Source of the DNA: Trema orientale
Lineage: Eukaryota > Streptophyta > Magnoliopsida > Rosales > Cannabaceae
Reading direction: 5' to 3'
DNA: 64,000 nucleotides
Assembly: GCA_002914845.1 (NCBI GenBank)
Contig: JXTC01000706.1
Coordinates: forward strand, 1 to 64,000
The notes beneath the pieces are model-generated. The model made no database searches. It was not told the DNA's origin and saw nothing but the letters and a program-made list of their open reading frames with translations. Position numbers and translations under genes: made by a program. How positions within the stretch are numbered: the stretch's first letter is position 1; every line of letters starts with the position of its first letter. Below are positions 13,026 to 25,873 of the stretch, piece by piece.

Positions 13026-13257
13026 TACTTTTAATTTCATTTTTATTTCATTTTCGTATTTTTTTATAAATTTTAAACGACTTTTAATAGCCTAAAAACT
13101 CAGATGTCGATACGTGTACCATTATGTGGCAGTTAACGGAAAATTTTGACGGTTGTTACAGAAATTAGACGGAAAGTATTATTGTCGTCAGAAAAAAAGA
13201 TTGGGTATTAAAGTGTAAATTTCGACTAAGAATGAGTACTTTTGCCGCAATTTTCCC
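13026..13257 (-). repeat. MULE right terminal inverted repeat
   Basis: Reverse complement of the left end with scattered substitutions. It ends GCAATTTTCCC directly before the right target duplication. Confidence 0.95.
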
Positions 13258-13266
13258 TTTCAGTAA

Positions 13267-14250
13267 TAGGTGGCTCTATTTCCACCCTCCTAATATTTTA
13301 CTATGAATTGATTTTTAAAATCCATTTTTTTGTCTTTTTGTCCACTTTTATTTTCTTTTTCAAAATTTAATGTATAGCTTCTATGATGAATAATCAATAA
13401 TGACAAAAAGAAAATATCTTGAGTTTCATATTATGCTCAAAATATATATTATGAGAGAAAAAAAAATCAATTGTATAATGAACACTTTCTATCTAGTCTT
13501 AGTAGAGGTTTTTTATTTCCTTCTTCTTCTTCTTCTTCTTCTTCTTCTTCTTCTTCTTCTTCTTCTTCTTCTTCTTCTTCTTCTGTGTTATGAAGAAAGT
13601 AAGTATAATGGAATATAAGTAACTGTTAGCATAATGGAATATAAGCAACTGTATCAGTTATCCTTAAACAAACAAAACTAATATTTATAATACTGTAAAT
13701 AAATGTGTATACAAACTAAACAAAAATGCATATTTGCTATTTTTAGTTTTTCTTTTTGTATAATTAGTAAATAACAAAAGGATTCACTATTCTATATGTA
13801 TATATATATATATTTTAAAAAATACAGAATCCATTGTTATACTATTCACTATTCTATTTGATATTTGGCATGACAAGTGGTAATTTGTGCTTCTATTGGC
13901 ACAACATTTTCAAGTGGAACCATCAAGAAAGCCTCAATTTAAATTATTAAAGGTGGTTCTGACGAAATTGCCATTAACGCCTTTTTTTTATAGTGACATT
14001 TACTACTTTGAATTATGATTTACCTTATTTTTTTGCATCAATTTTAGTCCATGATTTTAGTTTGAACAATTTTATTATAAACCAGAATGAAAATTGTTGA
14101 TCAAAATTGATGGAAAACAAATTTTTATAGCAAAACGACATTTGATAGCTCAAGGACAATGAGGGACCAAGTATAGGACATTTTGAAAGTTTTGGGGTAT
14201 TTTTCATAGACCATATAAGACTAAGCTTTGGCTTCATCTTTATTATGGGG
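13267..14250. other. Intergenic with a CTT microsatellite, no gene seen
   Basis: AT-rich sequence. The open frame across 13400-13618 is produced by the (TTC)n tract and encodes a leucine run, so it is not called as a gene. Confidence 0.6.
13517..13584. repeat. (TTC)n microsatellite, about 22 units
   Basis: Uninterrupted TTC/CTT tract; likely length-polymorphic. Confidence 0.98.
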
Positions 14251-14255
14251 GTTGT

Positions 14256-14300
14256 TTTAATGAAGATTTTTGTTTTTTCTCCATGGATAGGTAAGATTGA
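14256..14300 (+). repeat. Isolated end motif of the 1.05-kb inverted-end repeat family
   Basis: TTTTAATGAAGATTTTTGTT followed by TTTTCTCCATGGAT matches the end of the element at 57667. Similarity fades after about 40 bp and no partner end was found. Confidence 0.4.
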
Positions 14301-14636
14301 TTAGTTAAATATGATCTACAATAGCAAGTAATTTCATCTATCTCCATTATTCGATTAATTAATGTTTCATTCAAATAATTTTTTTTTATTTCTTTTCTTT
14401 TTAAATTTTAACTTATAAGTTGAATTTTTTAAAGTACATTTAATCTGAACGTATTATGCTACTAATAAGAATAAGTAATTTTTTTGAGAATATAAATCAG
14501 GTTTTTTTTTTATGGAATGTAACGTTATTTTTTTTTAACCGCACTATTAATATGCGGGAATGGTGCGGGGACGATATTAATATAATCTGTACCGTACCTA
14601 CTCCGATATTTATATATATACACATAAAAAAATTAT

Positions 14637-14873
14637 GGGCACCAATCCAGTACGTTTTTTTTTTTTTTTAGCTATACATAAGTATCATTTTGACCAATGA
14701 AAATTTTTTTTGCACATTTTTTATATTAAAAAATAAGAGAGAGAAATAACATTAATGATGCACGTCTTTTCATGCACTTTATTATAGCCGTTGGATCACC
14801 ATTAGATGATGATCCAATGACTAAAAAATCTACACATAAGTAAAAAAAAAAAATACCTACTGGATTGGCAACC
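14637..14873 (-). mobile_element. MITE, Mutator-type, copy A (237 bp)
   Basis: The ends are inverted: GGGCACCAATCCAGTA at left, and GGTTGCCAATCCAGTAGG when the right end is read inward. A perfect 9-bp target duplication AAAAATTAT lies at 14628-14636 and 14874-14882. The core (GTTGGATCACCATTAGATGA, TGCATGAAAAGACGTGC and a GAGAGAAATA block) matches copies B and C, in opposite orientation. It has no coding capacity. Confidence 0.92.
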
Positions 14874-15452
14874 AAAAATTATTATACATATAGATATAAA
14901 TTTAATTTTACACTATTTATATTCTTATATCTTTAATAAAATGATGAATTTAGAGAGTTATATGTACTTATATATTTAAATTTTAGAATTTAAAAATTAT
15001 TAATATATTATTGTATTTAATATTTTGTTGGTTATGAAAAAGATTTAGTATTGTTATCTTAATTTTTTTAATATTTTATTATTATCAATAGATAATGTGT
15101 AACTATGATTTTCCTTTTATTCGTTGATTAATACTTACACCGTCGTCTCTGTATCTAAAAAAATGATCAATAGAGTGAGTATGGTAGCCGCATTGTCATT
15201 CTTTATAGAGGCGGCCAAGATATACTGGTACGCCAAAATTGTTGTCCCAGAAATTGTTGTAAATATGGAGGATTTATAAGGGTAGAACTGTCTTAAAGGA
15301 TAAAATTCTTGTTAGTCGTCAAACAAGGTTTGACGCTTGCCAAAGCACAAATGATAGATAGGTTCATTTTCCAGGACAAAAGAGCACAATATTACGCTGA
15401 ACAAGAGGAACCATTATTCCAACGTGTCCGTACTCGCGCTATTCATTTCACT

Positions 15453-17571
15453 ATGTCGTCCGAGTTCCCCGACTCGTTCACTCACCCCGTCGATGACTCA
15501 GTTCCCACCACCGGGTCAACTCGCCCCTACGAGGACGATGGCTACCTAGGCTACGACCCCCGCCTCTCCTCCCAGCGATTCGACTCGTTCTCCGCGACCC
15601 AGTTCGTCGATTCCGAGTCGGTCAAGGATTCGGCCACTGACTCGCCGATCTTCCACCACAGCTCCACGGCGGACGACGTGTTCGCCGCGCAATCGGTTCC
15701 TGAGGCCCAGTCTCCGCCGTCGATCTTCGCCGAATCCAACGGCCAGGGCTTCGATGGAGGGTTTGGTGGATCGGACGGTCCGATTTTGCCCCCTCCCTCG
15801 GAGATGGAGCGCGAGGAGGGAGTCGCTCTCAGGGAGTGGAGGAGGTAGGGTTTCGAATTTGCTTTGCCTCTGATATTTATTGAATATTGATCTCTGACTG
15901 ATCTATATAATTGGGCTATACCTATATCTGCAATTCATTTCCAATTCAATCTGAAATTCGATCTGTTTAGGCTGATGGTAGAAAGAGGAAAATTTAGTAT
16001 TAAATTCAGCTGTTTCTGAAAACCCATAATTGTTAAATTTTGTTGTAAATCACTATAGGTAGAAGATCATTAATGGTGATGCACTGCATTTGGGTATCTT
16101 TTGTTATTGCTATTATTCTTGTTTGTGTATCTCTACTGTGATTTTTTGTCTAGAGTGTACAATTAGTCTTTATATTATTTAAGGTTGGTGCTTTAGTTTA
16201 TGTGGGAGATTGGGGAAGAAATAAATTTAAAATTCAGTGAAATTTTAAGGATATAATTCATGAGCATTATTGTTTTATATATACAGACAGAATGCGATTC
16301 GGCTGGAGGAGAAGGAAAGGAGGGAGAAGGAGTTGTTGAACCAGATAATTGATGAAGCTGATGAATACAAACTTGAGTTCTATCAAAAGAGAAAGATTAC
16401 TTGTGAAAACAACAAAGCTTCTAACAGGGAAAAGGAGAAGGTGAGAGTTGATATCTTATTTTGAAATTTATGATGCACTTATTATTACTTTGCTGGAATT
16501 GTTTGGCATCCTGCTGTCAGTTCGTACTTCTCTGTTGTTTGAATTTTGGGTCATAAAAACTGAGCTCTTCATCGTCCATAGCAGTTTTACTATTGATGCT
16601 CACACGCACTTTCCTACTGTGTATTTCTTCAAAATACCATTTACTTCCAAGTTGCTCGTTTCTTATTTGCTGAGTGATGGGTAAATTAGGTTTGAATAAG
16701 AGTCTAACATGCATTGAAGAAAATTTATGCTACTGGGAAGAGACTAGATTGGAATGGGCTGAGGTTATTTACTTTATGCTAATCTAGGTGATCCTTCCTC
16801 CTTCAAGTCATGATCCTAGAAATTGCAAGAGATGAGGGTTGGGATATGGTTTTCAGCGGTGGCATCTATTCTCTGTCCATAAGCAAGCTTATGCTACTGA
16901 AAAATGCATCTTGATTTTACTTGAAAACTCTCATTCTTGCAATTGTGAAAGCAGATAACTTCTTTCTATGGCTCCCTCCAACCAAAGGTTCATCTGACCA
17001 ATAATTTGGGTTGTTAGTTGATTTCCTTGAACTTTCCATTTCACATGAATGAATCTCAAGAATCAGTTAAACCTTAATGAAAATTGTAACTAGAATATTG
17101 TTGGCTTTCTCGAACTTTTTTGATAAACATGGAGATTGCAAGTTTGTCCTACAAGTGAAGCCTTGAATCTCTGTGACGTCTAAGATATGGAGGAATTTTA
17201 TTTTCCATTAATGTTAGCATTTTGAATTTTATATCTTTGTTTTCTAGGTGTTTCTGGCCAATCAAGAGAAGTTTCATGCTGAGGCTAATAAGAACTACTG
17301 GAAGTCAATCGCCGAGCTTATTCCTAATGAAGTGCCAGCTATAGAAAAGAAGAGAGGGAAGAAGGACCAAGAAAAGAAGCCATCCGTTGTCGTTATCCAA
17401 GGTCCAAAGCCTGGAAAGCCAACTGATCTTTCAAGGATGCGGCAGATACTTGTAAAACTGAAACACAAAACACCTGACCACCTAAAGCATGCTCCACCCC
17501 CACCAGCTGCTGCCCCTGCGAATGAAGCTAAAAGCAATGCTGCTCCCCCTAAGGCTGTCGCAGTTGCTTGA
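15453..17571 (+). CDS. CLC: Clathrin light chain
   Basis: Regulatory subunit that binds the clathrin heavy chain in the coats of endocytic and trans-Golgi vesicles. Exons 15453-15844, 16287-16440 and 17248-17571 join in frame (289 residues), within the plant family range of about 258-338. Residues 1-130 are acidic and Ser/Pro-rich, starting MSSEFPDSF. Exon 2 encodes the charged heavy-chain-binding helix ([17 protein letters not shown]). Exon 3 continues it ([20 protein letters not shown]) and ends with a basic segment ([14 protein letters not shown]) and a Pro/Ala-rich tail. The start was chosen where plant homologues begin. The frame is open back to an ATG at 15309, so a 48-residue extension is possible but has no family support. 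A truncated copy lies at 27178-28190. Confidence 0.95.
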
Positions 17572-18180
17572 TAATTGTTCTTGGTCATTCAGTGTCTAGA
17601 TTAAGATATATCTTGTAAGTTGTATTTGGTTAGAATGTTATGTTGTTATCTGCATTGAACTGTCTCTCGAGTAACAGTCGCTATTGTGTTTAATTTTTGT
17701 CTTTTTTATGTTCAAGAATTTGGCCATCAATGTTGCTCTCTATACTATAGTATTAAGAGTATATAGGATAAAGCTCTACAATACAGAATATAGCTCTCTC
17801 GTATGTTACAATGTTTAAAGCAATTCAACAAATTGGGACATTAGAGCATGTCGATGAGTTGATTTTATAGGAGCCTAAGGTTATGTGAATGAAAACCCAA
17901 GTTATCGTAGATAATGTTCCAGACAGAGTTGAGCGGGTTGAACGGGTTGAACCCAATATGGTCATCAACATTCATGCTCGACTGCTGCTTTATATATTTC
18001 ATACTGATTACAGCAATACAATCCATATTTTCCGCATAGCTAAAATGAGAAGTAAAATGAGGCTAGTTGTAAGCCAAAAAGAATTACATGGGTATCACAT
18101 CGTGTAGTAAATAAGCAACGAAGATTATTCAGAACTAATCTAACTTAATATAACATATGTGCGACTTTTCAATCACATCT
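17572..18180. other. Clathrin light chain 3' region and intergenic DNA
   Basis: The 3' flank (TGCATTGAACTG... TCAAGAATTTGG, 17650-17730) is matched at 32690-32790 beyond the insertion in the truncated copy. This marks it as part of the duplicated block. No other gene is seen. Confidence 0.6.
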
Positions 18181-18360
18181 GAACAAGCTTCACAATCCAT
18201 TGATGCACAACTTTGGCCGACCTTTTCTGAATCTGGCTTTCTTTTGACTATCAAGATAAAGTAAAGGATATCCATGATTGCTCGTGACCAGACTCCGAAA
18301 CGCTAATCAATATTTGCCATCAATGGCCCCAAATCACCTGCATGTTCCTCCATATATGTT
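18181..18360 (-). pseudogene. Remnant of the 3' end of the Ser/Pro-rich protein gene
   Basis: It matches the last exon and 3' flank of the intact gene at 34026-37226. 18185-18265 aligns with 33890-33965 (shared GCACAACT, ATCTGG, TCAAGAT). 18285-18350 aligns with coding sequence at about 34155-34265 (shared GTCATCAATGGCC-type and CAAATTACCTG-type blocks) after an internal deletion of about 75 bp. Nothing upstream of this exon survives here. Its position downstream of the clathrin gene mirrors the arrangement at 27-37 kb. Confidence 0.75.
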
Positions 18361-18954
18361 TGTGTATATATATATCCTCCAATCGAAATCTGAATCAGAA
18401 AAATGACGAAATTTCGAAATTGAAAGGCAGAACGACGAAGTTTCTGTTTCGGTCTTCATTCCAAGTGAATCTATACACGAGGAAAGACGTAAAAATATTC
18501 AAAAACAAATATTGAAAAAGACTAATGAAAGACAAGCTCTGAGCCCCTACGTTCAATTAATTCTTCAGAATTTCTTTATAAAAATAACATGTCACGTTGT
18601 CATGGAAAGAGGCTATTAAATACTTGATACAAAATAACAGCGCTAGTACTAAGCAGGTTGACAGAAAGATGGTCCTCGCAGGATGCTTTGCCAGGGCTTT
18701 GTTAACAATAACCACAATGAAGATATGGCTAACAGCAATCCAAAATGAACTGAAAAATCAAACCAGCCGAATATGTAACAATCATTTTTTTTTTTTCTGA
18801 AATGATATAGAACCATTGTTAAATATAATAAGATGATAAACTAAGACTAGCAAAACATATTTTTGGAAATCATTAATAAAAATAGCTGACAGAGTTATAT
18901 GAAAAAGACTAGATCATAAAACTTACTATACTCCTGAATCTACTGCCTTCGGCT

Positions 18955-21900
18955 TTAATGCTCCTTGTCACCCCTTGTCTTGTTAAGTATGTCCCTCACA
19001 TGACATAGATCGACAACAACATTACTGATGCTCATTCGTTCTCCTGGAATTTCTTGAGAACAAGCAACTCCTATTTGAATAATCGAAACCAAACACTTCT
19101 GAATTTCATCGCCATTCGCATTTGTGGCTTTAGTTCCCCTACTTTCTTCCTTCTTAACGAGCAGGGGATCAATAATCTCTTCTACACGTTCAGTTAAGGC
19201 CATTGAAGCAAAGTTATGCAGGTTTAAATCATCTTTAAACATGCCATCGGTAGGTCTTTTTCTGGTAAACATCTCCAACAACAGGATGCCATAGCTATAC
19301 ACATCGCCAAATGTTGACACTTCGCTTCCCATGCCATACTCTACATTTCATACAAAAAAGTAGCACTAACTGAGTAACTGAGAACTTAGTTGTAAATGGC
19401 CTCATTGACGCTGCTCAATTAAATAAAATTCTACCATCATAAACTAACAAATTTATAATTCACTGATTAAAGAGCTATATGCAAACTGTGAACTCATGAA
19501 AAAAAAAAATAAAGAAATAACAATAAAATAAAACTATATGCTATATTGTTGGATATGATACATGTGGAATTAAGGAAGATCATGCATCAATTGAATATCA
19601 TAGATGATAAGAGATCAAGCATAAATTGAATATCATAGAAGATGAATAATAAACTAAACTTAGGAAAAGATTGTCAGCAATTGAATAAAATAACAAAAGA
19701 AGATGAATAGATCGAATTTACCTGGGGCAACATAGCCAATTGTACCTCGTATTCCAATGGTACTGCTGGTTTGATCTGAAGAAAATGGATGGGAAGTATT
19801 TGGAAGAAACCTTGCTAATCCAAAATCTCCAACCCGAGCAATCATGTCATTATCCAAGAGGACATTAGTTGGCTTCAAGTCACAATGAACTATCTTCATG
19901 TGGCTGTGATTGTGTAGATAATCCAAAGCATTAGCCACATCAATAGCAATGTTTACTCTCTGAATAAGATTCAAATGTCTCTGATCATGATCATGATGCA
20001 GCCACTCTTCTAAACTTCCATTGACCATAAACTCGTAAACAAGAGCTTTGAAATCATTTCCTTGAAAATCGACGCTTGCACACGCAGTTAAAAGTTTGAC
20101 AAGATTTCGGTGCCTAACGCCTTTCAAGGCCTTACATTCAGCTACAAAACTTTTTGGCGCTCTTGAAGTTTGAAGGCTTAGCACTTTCACAGCAACCACT
20201 TTCTCCTCATCTTGGTTTATAATTCCTTTGTAAACAGATCCAAAACTTCCAACACCAATCAAATTTTCCGAAGAAAATCCATTTGTTGCATTAAGAAGAT
20301 CTGCATATGAAACTCTCAAGAAACGATTTCTAAACGAAGATCCCAAAATCGACTGACTTCTTTTCCTTGACCGACAAAAAAGTATGACAAACATTAACAT
20401 CAAAACCAGAGCAACAAGTCCGCAAGATATTGAGATCATCACCTGCTTCAACTTTGGAGATAACTTACTCTTCTTACGTGAATTGGAGTTGCACTTGGGC
20501 AATTTTAGTTGTGGTAAACCTCCACAAAGCCTTGTATTTCCCGTGATCGAAAAAGCGCTTATGTTTTCAAAGATTCCCCGGATGGGTACCTCGCCTTCGA
20601 AGTCATTAAACGATAAATTAAGACGCTGCAAATTTTGAAAGCGTTCTAGAAACACTGGAATATTTCCAGACAACTTGTTGCCAGCAAAGCTAATTCTTTT
20701 GACTCCTCTCAATGAAGCTAGAGTTTGAGGAATAGTTCCTTGCAGTGAATTCTCCCCCAAGTTTAACAATTCCAAGTTTAGGCAGCTGCCTAAAGTTTCA
20801 GGAATGCTACCAGATATCTCGTTTCCATAAACATCCAAAAACACAAGGTTTTCTAAATTTCCCACCTCCTCAGGAGTGGTACCACTCAAGTGGTTTCCAG
20901 ATAGAACAAGAACTTGGAATGATGACAAGTTCATCACTTCTTTTGGTATGGGACCACTAAGATTGTTTGTAGCAAGATCTAAAGAAATCAAGTTCTTGCA
21001 TTCTCTAAGAATTGATGGTATGCTTCCCTGTAAGTTGTTTGAGGACAAAATTAATTGACCTAATGATGTTGAGTTTCCTAGAGAGGATGGTATGAGTCCT
21101 GAGAGTTTATTTTCAGACAGATCCAAATGATAAAGCTTTTGGAGCTTACCTATTGAGCTCGGTATAGGGCCGGTGAGTTGGTTTCCCCATAAGAACAATC
21201 TCTCCATGTTGACAAGATTTGTGATCCCGACTGGAATACTTCCCCTGATCTGATTGTTTCCAAACTGCATGAAAAACAGCTTTGTTGAGAAGTTTCCTAT
21301 GAACTCAGGAAGCTTTCCTCCAAAGCTGTTTCCATTAATACCAATGCTTTCTAACTCTGTGCAGTTGATCAGAGAAGAAAGAAAATCCAAGTCATCATCC
21401 TCACCATGTCCAAGATTATTCATGCCAATCCCAAATGAACGAAGATTCAATGATAGGCCTGCCAAACTCGGCATTTTCCCCTCGAAGTTGTTATCCGAGA
21501 TTTCGAATATCGAAAGGTTTGAGGCATTGGAGATCGACTCAGGGACCCGACCACTGAAGTTGTTACCATACACGGAAAAGAATTCTAGGTTTGGAAGAGT
21601 GTTTCCCAACTGGGGAGGAAGACTTCCATGAAATTGGTTGAATAGTACAGAAAAGATTTTGAGGGAAGAGATATTGTATATTGAAGGAGGGATTAGACCA
21701 GTCAAATGATTCCCACCTATTGAAAGCTGGACCAAACTTCTTAACTCACCAAGGCTAGTTGGAATGCCTCCATGCAAATTATTCTCTCGAACATTGAGCA
21801 TTTTAAGAGAAGAAATATTTGCAACTGAGGCAGGTATTTCCCCAACTAAACTGTTCCTATGCAAGTATAGGACCTCCAGCTTGGACAATGAGCCAATCTC

Positions 21901-22461
21901 TTTAGGAATTCTACCAGTAAGATTGCTCCCACGTAGGCTCATATACTGGAGGTTAGAACAACGTGACATGTTGACAGGAATAACGCCAGTGAAGGAGTTG
22001 TTCTCGAGGTCTAGTACTCTCAGCCGGAACAGGCGCCCGATTTGGGGAGGAATGACATGGCTGAAGCTATTGTTTCGAAGGTTCAACACCCTAAGAAAAC
22101 TCAGGTTACCAACGTGGGGGGAAAGCTGACCTTTTAGCTGGGACGATTGGAGATCTAGTACGGTAACCCTCGGGTGCCTTGGACTACAAGTAACACCTCG
22201 CCACTGGCAAAAGTGGAGCGATGAATTCCATGAGCTGAAAACTCCCCGAGGGTCACCCTTATAGTTATTGTCGTTGATGATCTTGGCCTTGAAATCGAGC
22301 AACGCTAGCCGGTCCGTACTGTCGTTTTTCGCCAGTACTAATAGAGTATTGAAAGATAGGAACAATAGGAAGTAAGAAACAACTATTATATGATCGATGC
22401 CAAATATTATTGGCCAACTGCCGACTCCTAAATGGGTGTGCCGGAATGATAACCTCATCAT
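18955..22461 (-). CDS. LRR receptor-like kinase, subfamily XII type
   Basis: Cell-surface receptor kinase of 1041 residues. Exons are 22461-19722 and 19340-18955, and the intron splits the Glu codon of APEYG. It has a signal peptide near residues 24-46, an LRRNT segment (STDRLALLDFKAKI), a Cys pair around CQWRGVTCS, and about 21-22 extracellular LRRs up to about residue 620. A membrane helix lies near 655-682, followed by a basic stop. The kinase has [14 protein letters not shown] (near 733), the VAVKVL lysine, IVHCDLKPTN (near 857), DFG (near 879), and ends RGDKEH. HCD replaces HRD, so it is a non-RD kinase, as in FLS2, EFR and Xa21, which sense microbial patterns. It resembles the many At3g47570-like receptors, and its ligand cannot be inferred. 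The frame is unbroken. The related pseudogene at 4467-7660 lies on the other strand, beyond the clathrin gene. Confidence 0.95.
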
Positions 22462-22509
22462 GATTAAGCTGCTACTGCACTCGAGAAAGACATTTTCTTG
22501 GGTTTAACT

Positions 22510-24290
22510 TTCGATAATGGGTACTTGGGGATATATATGGAGAGTTTTAGTTTATGAAATAAGTGATCAGAGGAGTTTACTAGCTAGTTTATATATCAAA
22601 GTTTACTCTGAAATTAAGAACAGTCATCATCTTATTACGCGCCATGCATTAATTTGTTGCAATATATCTACCTCGTCAGGACTACGGCATCTCCCTTTGG
22701 GGTGTGTTTTTCTTTTGTCTTTGACAATTCTCTTCTTTCATTTTTCTTCTTTATTTATTTCACCTCACAGGCACAACTCCGGTCGAAAGTTTTGACTTTT
22801 CTTTATAAAGGGAAAGAAAAACAAATATCTTGGAGCTTTATGACATACTGGCTATAAATTAATATTTTATTATGACCAGATATTATGTTTGAAATTAATT
22901 TTTTATTATGACCACATATTATGCAATAGCTTCAATTTTCTTTTTTTGGGAGAAAAATGCTTCAAAGCTATTGTGATCATTATTAGTCATGTTTGCGAGA
23001 AAATTAATGCTTGAATAATCTTTTGCTTTACTTTGACGTTGACTACGTTGTGTCAACTAGCATTAATCTCTTTCTGTTTTCTTTATTTTCTCTTTTTTCT
23101 TTCCACGATTGTAATTGCGGAGTTTGAATTTCTGTTCCACCTAGTTCCCGTTGATTTTTGTATAGAACCCAAATTCATCAAGACTTCATTAATGACAAGA
23201 CGATCTGTCGACTACCTTTTGATGACACTTGGACAATCGAATCAATTTGACTAACAGGGGTCGAATGGTCCTTTTCTACCTCGATTACAAATTTGACTAA
23301 AAACGGGTCTATTAGACTATTATCACCCGTCTATCCTCTTTCTCAAGCCCTGATTTAGTAGTTTTTTATTGGCAAAAACAACAATAAATAAAATTAACTT
23401 TTTCCCAAAAAAAAAAAAAAACTAACTTTTATACATGAATTATTTTCCTTTTTAGAAGCCTTTTACATATATACTCTGAATAAATTCTTGTTTTCTAAAA
23501 AAAATAAATAAATAAATCCTCTTTAATACCCCCTTATATAGCCACTCTTTAACTAGTAGTCGTATGTCTACTTTGTTTTTCAGTAAATTTGTTTATTCAA
23601 ATGAGTCATATTTAGCTCAAATTAACGTGACACGCGAATCTAAATTAACTAAAATATAGTTTCTTAACACATTTAATATAAATATGTTATATGACCTTAA
23701 GACATAAATATTTACTAAAAACAAATAAAAACCATATAACTTCTTAATACATATGCATAAAAACGTCCTAAAAATACTAAAAAAAAAAAAAATCCAAACA
23801 TACGTAATGAAAATATTTATTTTTAAATGTGTATTATATACGTTATAAACAAGTTGACCCAAAATTGACTCGATTAATAAAGGGGTCATTGCGGATAAGC
23901 TTCGAGTTGGTGGGTCACCCCGAACCCAACTTTTTTAATAAACAAATTCGTAAGTTCAACCCGATTTTGATCCGAATCCGTTAACTCTGTGCGGGTTTGG
24001 CTACCGTTATTTTCTTTGTTAAACTCTTGTAATCTTGAGGTTTGCTGGACTCCTAGAAGGTTTAATAGGTCAGCCCACTGTCTTACCTCCTGGGCTTTTT
24101 GATCTGGACTAGCTAGCTCATTTTCAATCTGTGAATTAGAACCCCATGTGGCTACCACTATCCTTTTTTAAGTTTAAATAAAATCTTTTTTTTTTTTTCG
24201 AGAGCACAAAAAAAAAAAAAAAAAAAAAACTCCATGCAGGTTTCGAGTCTTGTCATATCACAAATTATTAACCTCAAAATTTACGTGATA
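22510..24290. other. Upstream region of the LRR receptor kinase and intergenic DNA
   Basis: The first few hundred bases must include the kinase promoter and 5' UTR, but I see no decisive element. The rest is AT-rich with short open frames only. Confidence 0.5.
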
Positions 24291-24301
24291 CAATTATGTA
24301 T

Positions 24302-25170
24302 GTTCTAATTTTTATGTTCCAGAGCTTAATAAAAATATATTAAAAGGCAAAAGTTGTTCCTTTTTTTTTAAAAAAAAAGTATCAGAATTTACCACTGGTA
24401 TTTTGGGAGTGTTTGGCGGCCCGAACTATTATTTTAATCCAGTCCCATGTTTGGTGTTAAAAAAGATGAGGGATAAAATTGTGAGGGACAAAATAATCCT
24501 CCTAGTTGGGAACTATTGTAATCCATTTAGAAGATGGGTTTAAATAGTCTCATCTTCTTTTTTCATTTCAAAAAAAATGGGGTCAACATGTTTTACTTTT
24601 TACCTTTTCTTCTCGATCATTTCTAAATAAAAAGTGGTCCTGTATCTTTTATATATATTTATTTTTTCCTCAATAATTTTTATATATATTCAAAAAATTT
24701 AGGTGGATGATCAATATTTTAAATTTGATTAAATAAATGTCCATTTTTTAAATTTTATAGCTAATTGTCTAGATATATATTTTTACACTTAGTAGATAAA
24801 TAAATCTACTAATTTTAGTTACTGTGCTAAAATGTACTAGGTATATAAAGTTTTATACTTGGTATATAAGCATATGTACCAGATATTTTGCTATAATATT
24901 TGACAAAAGGATATTTACTTAAATTGGGTCCAAAATTTGGTCATATTTCTATATGGCCTGTAGGAATACACATTTTTTAAACAAAATGGATCTCACATGA
25001 TTTTCAGCTTCTTTTTTGTTTAGTGTCATTTATTTTTATCTCATATCACACCAAACATGTTATAGTACTATCATAATCTAATCTAATCCTGTATACCAAA
25101 CGAGCTCTTAAATTTCTAATTTCTATGTTCCAATGCTTAATAAAAAATACATTAGAAGGCAAAAGTTTTT
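24302..25170. mobile_element. Tourist/PIF-like MITE, flanked by a 55-bp direct repeat
   Basis: The left end GGGAGTGTTTGGC (from 24405) and the right end ACCAAACGAGCTCTTA (to 25110) are inverted relatives of the GGG..GTTTGG ends of Tourist-type elements. On each side lies a near-identical stretch, 24308-24360 and 25118-25168 (TTCTAATTT..TATGTTCCA, GCTTAATAAAAA, AGGCAAAAG). This duplication is longer than any target-site duplication. The interior is AT-rich without coding capacity. Confidence 0.6.
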
Positions 25171-25621
25171 TTTTTTTAAATATCAGTTGACGCATATTTT
25201 GCACCAGTATTTAAGTTGGGTCAAAAAAAAATGATAACACTTAAAGATGTTTACCAAAAAAAAAAAAAATCGATCAAACCGATCGATTTACACCTCTATA
25301 ATAACGGCCCCAGAAAAGGACTTTTAGTAAAATAGCCGATTTTAATAATTTATTATATAAATATATATTTTTTCTATTTTTTTAGCTACATATATCAATA
25401 TATAAACTGAGCTAGTATAACAAATGATGTATTTAGTTTCAAAACGTTGGTCCAAAATATGTCAAGAGTAAAAAAGTTACTAGTTATTATTTACTGTTAT
25501 ATCATTATTTAAGGTTATTTTACCATAGATACTGCTATGGGTCCTTATTATTGTATCAAATTTTTTTGTACCAACACATGTGATATTTGAGTTATCAACA
25601 TTTAATTGGTATATTAAAATT

Positions 25622-25873
25622 GGTTGTCAATCCAGTAAGTATATATATATATTTTTTTTACCTATGTGTAGGTATTTTTTTTTTGCCGTTAGATCATCAT
25701 TTAATGGTGATCCAATAGTTATAATGAGGTGTATGAAAAAACATGCATTATTAATGTTATTTTTCTCTCTTACTTTTTACTATAAAAAAATATGCATAAT
25801 AAATTTTTATTGGCCAAATTGATACATATGCATAAGTTAAAAAAAAAAAAAAAAACCTACTTGATTGGTGTCT
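25622..25873 (+). mobile_element. MITE, Mutator-type, copy B (252 bp)
   Basis: A perfect 9-bp target duplication ATTAAAATT lies at 25613-25621 and 25874-25882. It starts GGTTGTCAATCCAGTAAG and ends CCTACTTGATTGGTGTCT. It shares the GATCATCATTTAATGGTGAT and TTTCTCTCTTACTTTTTA blocks with copies A and C. Confidence 0.92.

Larger units (their letters stand above)
7845..13257 (+). mobile_element. Complete Mutator-like element (MULE), 5.4 kb, decayed
   Basis: The inverted ends 7845-8075 and 13026-13257 are about 230 bp long and roughly 90% identical by eye. They start GGGAAAATTGC. They are flanked by a 9-bp target duplication, TTTTAGTAA (7836-7844) and TTTCAGTAA (13258-13266), with one mismatch. 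Long inverted ends with a 9-bp duplication are the hallmark of Mutator-type elements. The interior holds a MULE transposase pseudogene (+) and a convergent GRF-zinc-finger gene (-). It lies 185 bp downstream of the LRR kinase pseudogene. Confidence 0.95.

Noticed and set aside
13400-13618. Open frame with a long leucine run
   Set aside because: Created by the (TTC)n microsatellite.
20384-22129. Several open frames on the plus strand
   Set aside because: Antisense shadows of the LRR-coding exon of the minus-strand receptor kinase.
23886-24158. 90-codon open frame on the minus strand
   Set aside because: Somewhat protein-like, and I considered a retroelement scrap, but I see no domain motif, splice support or neighbouring element.
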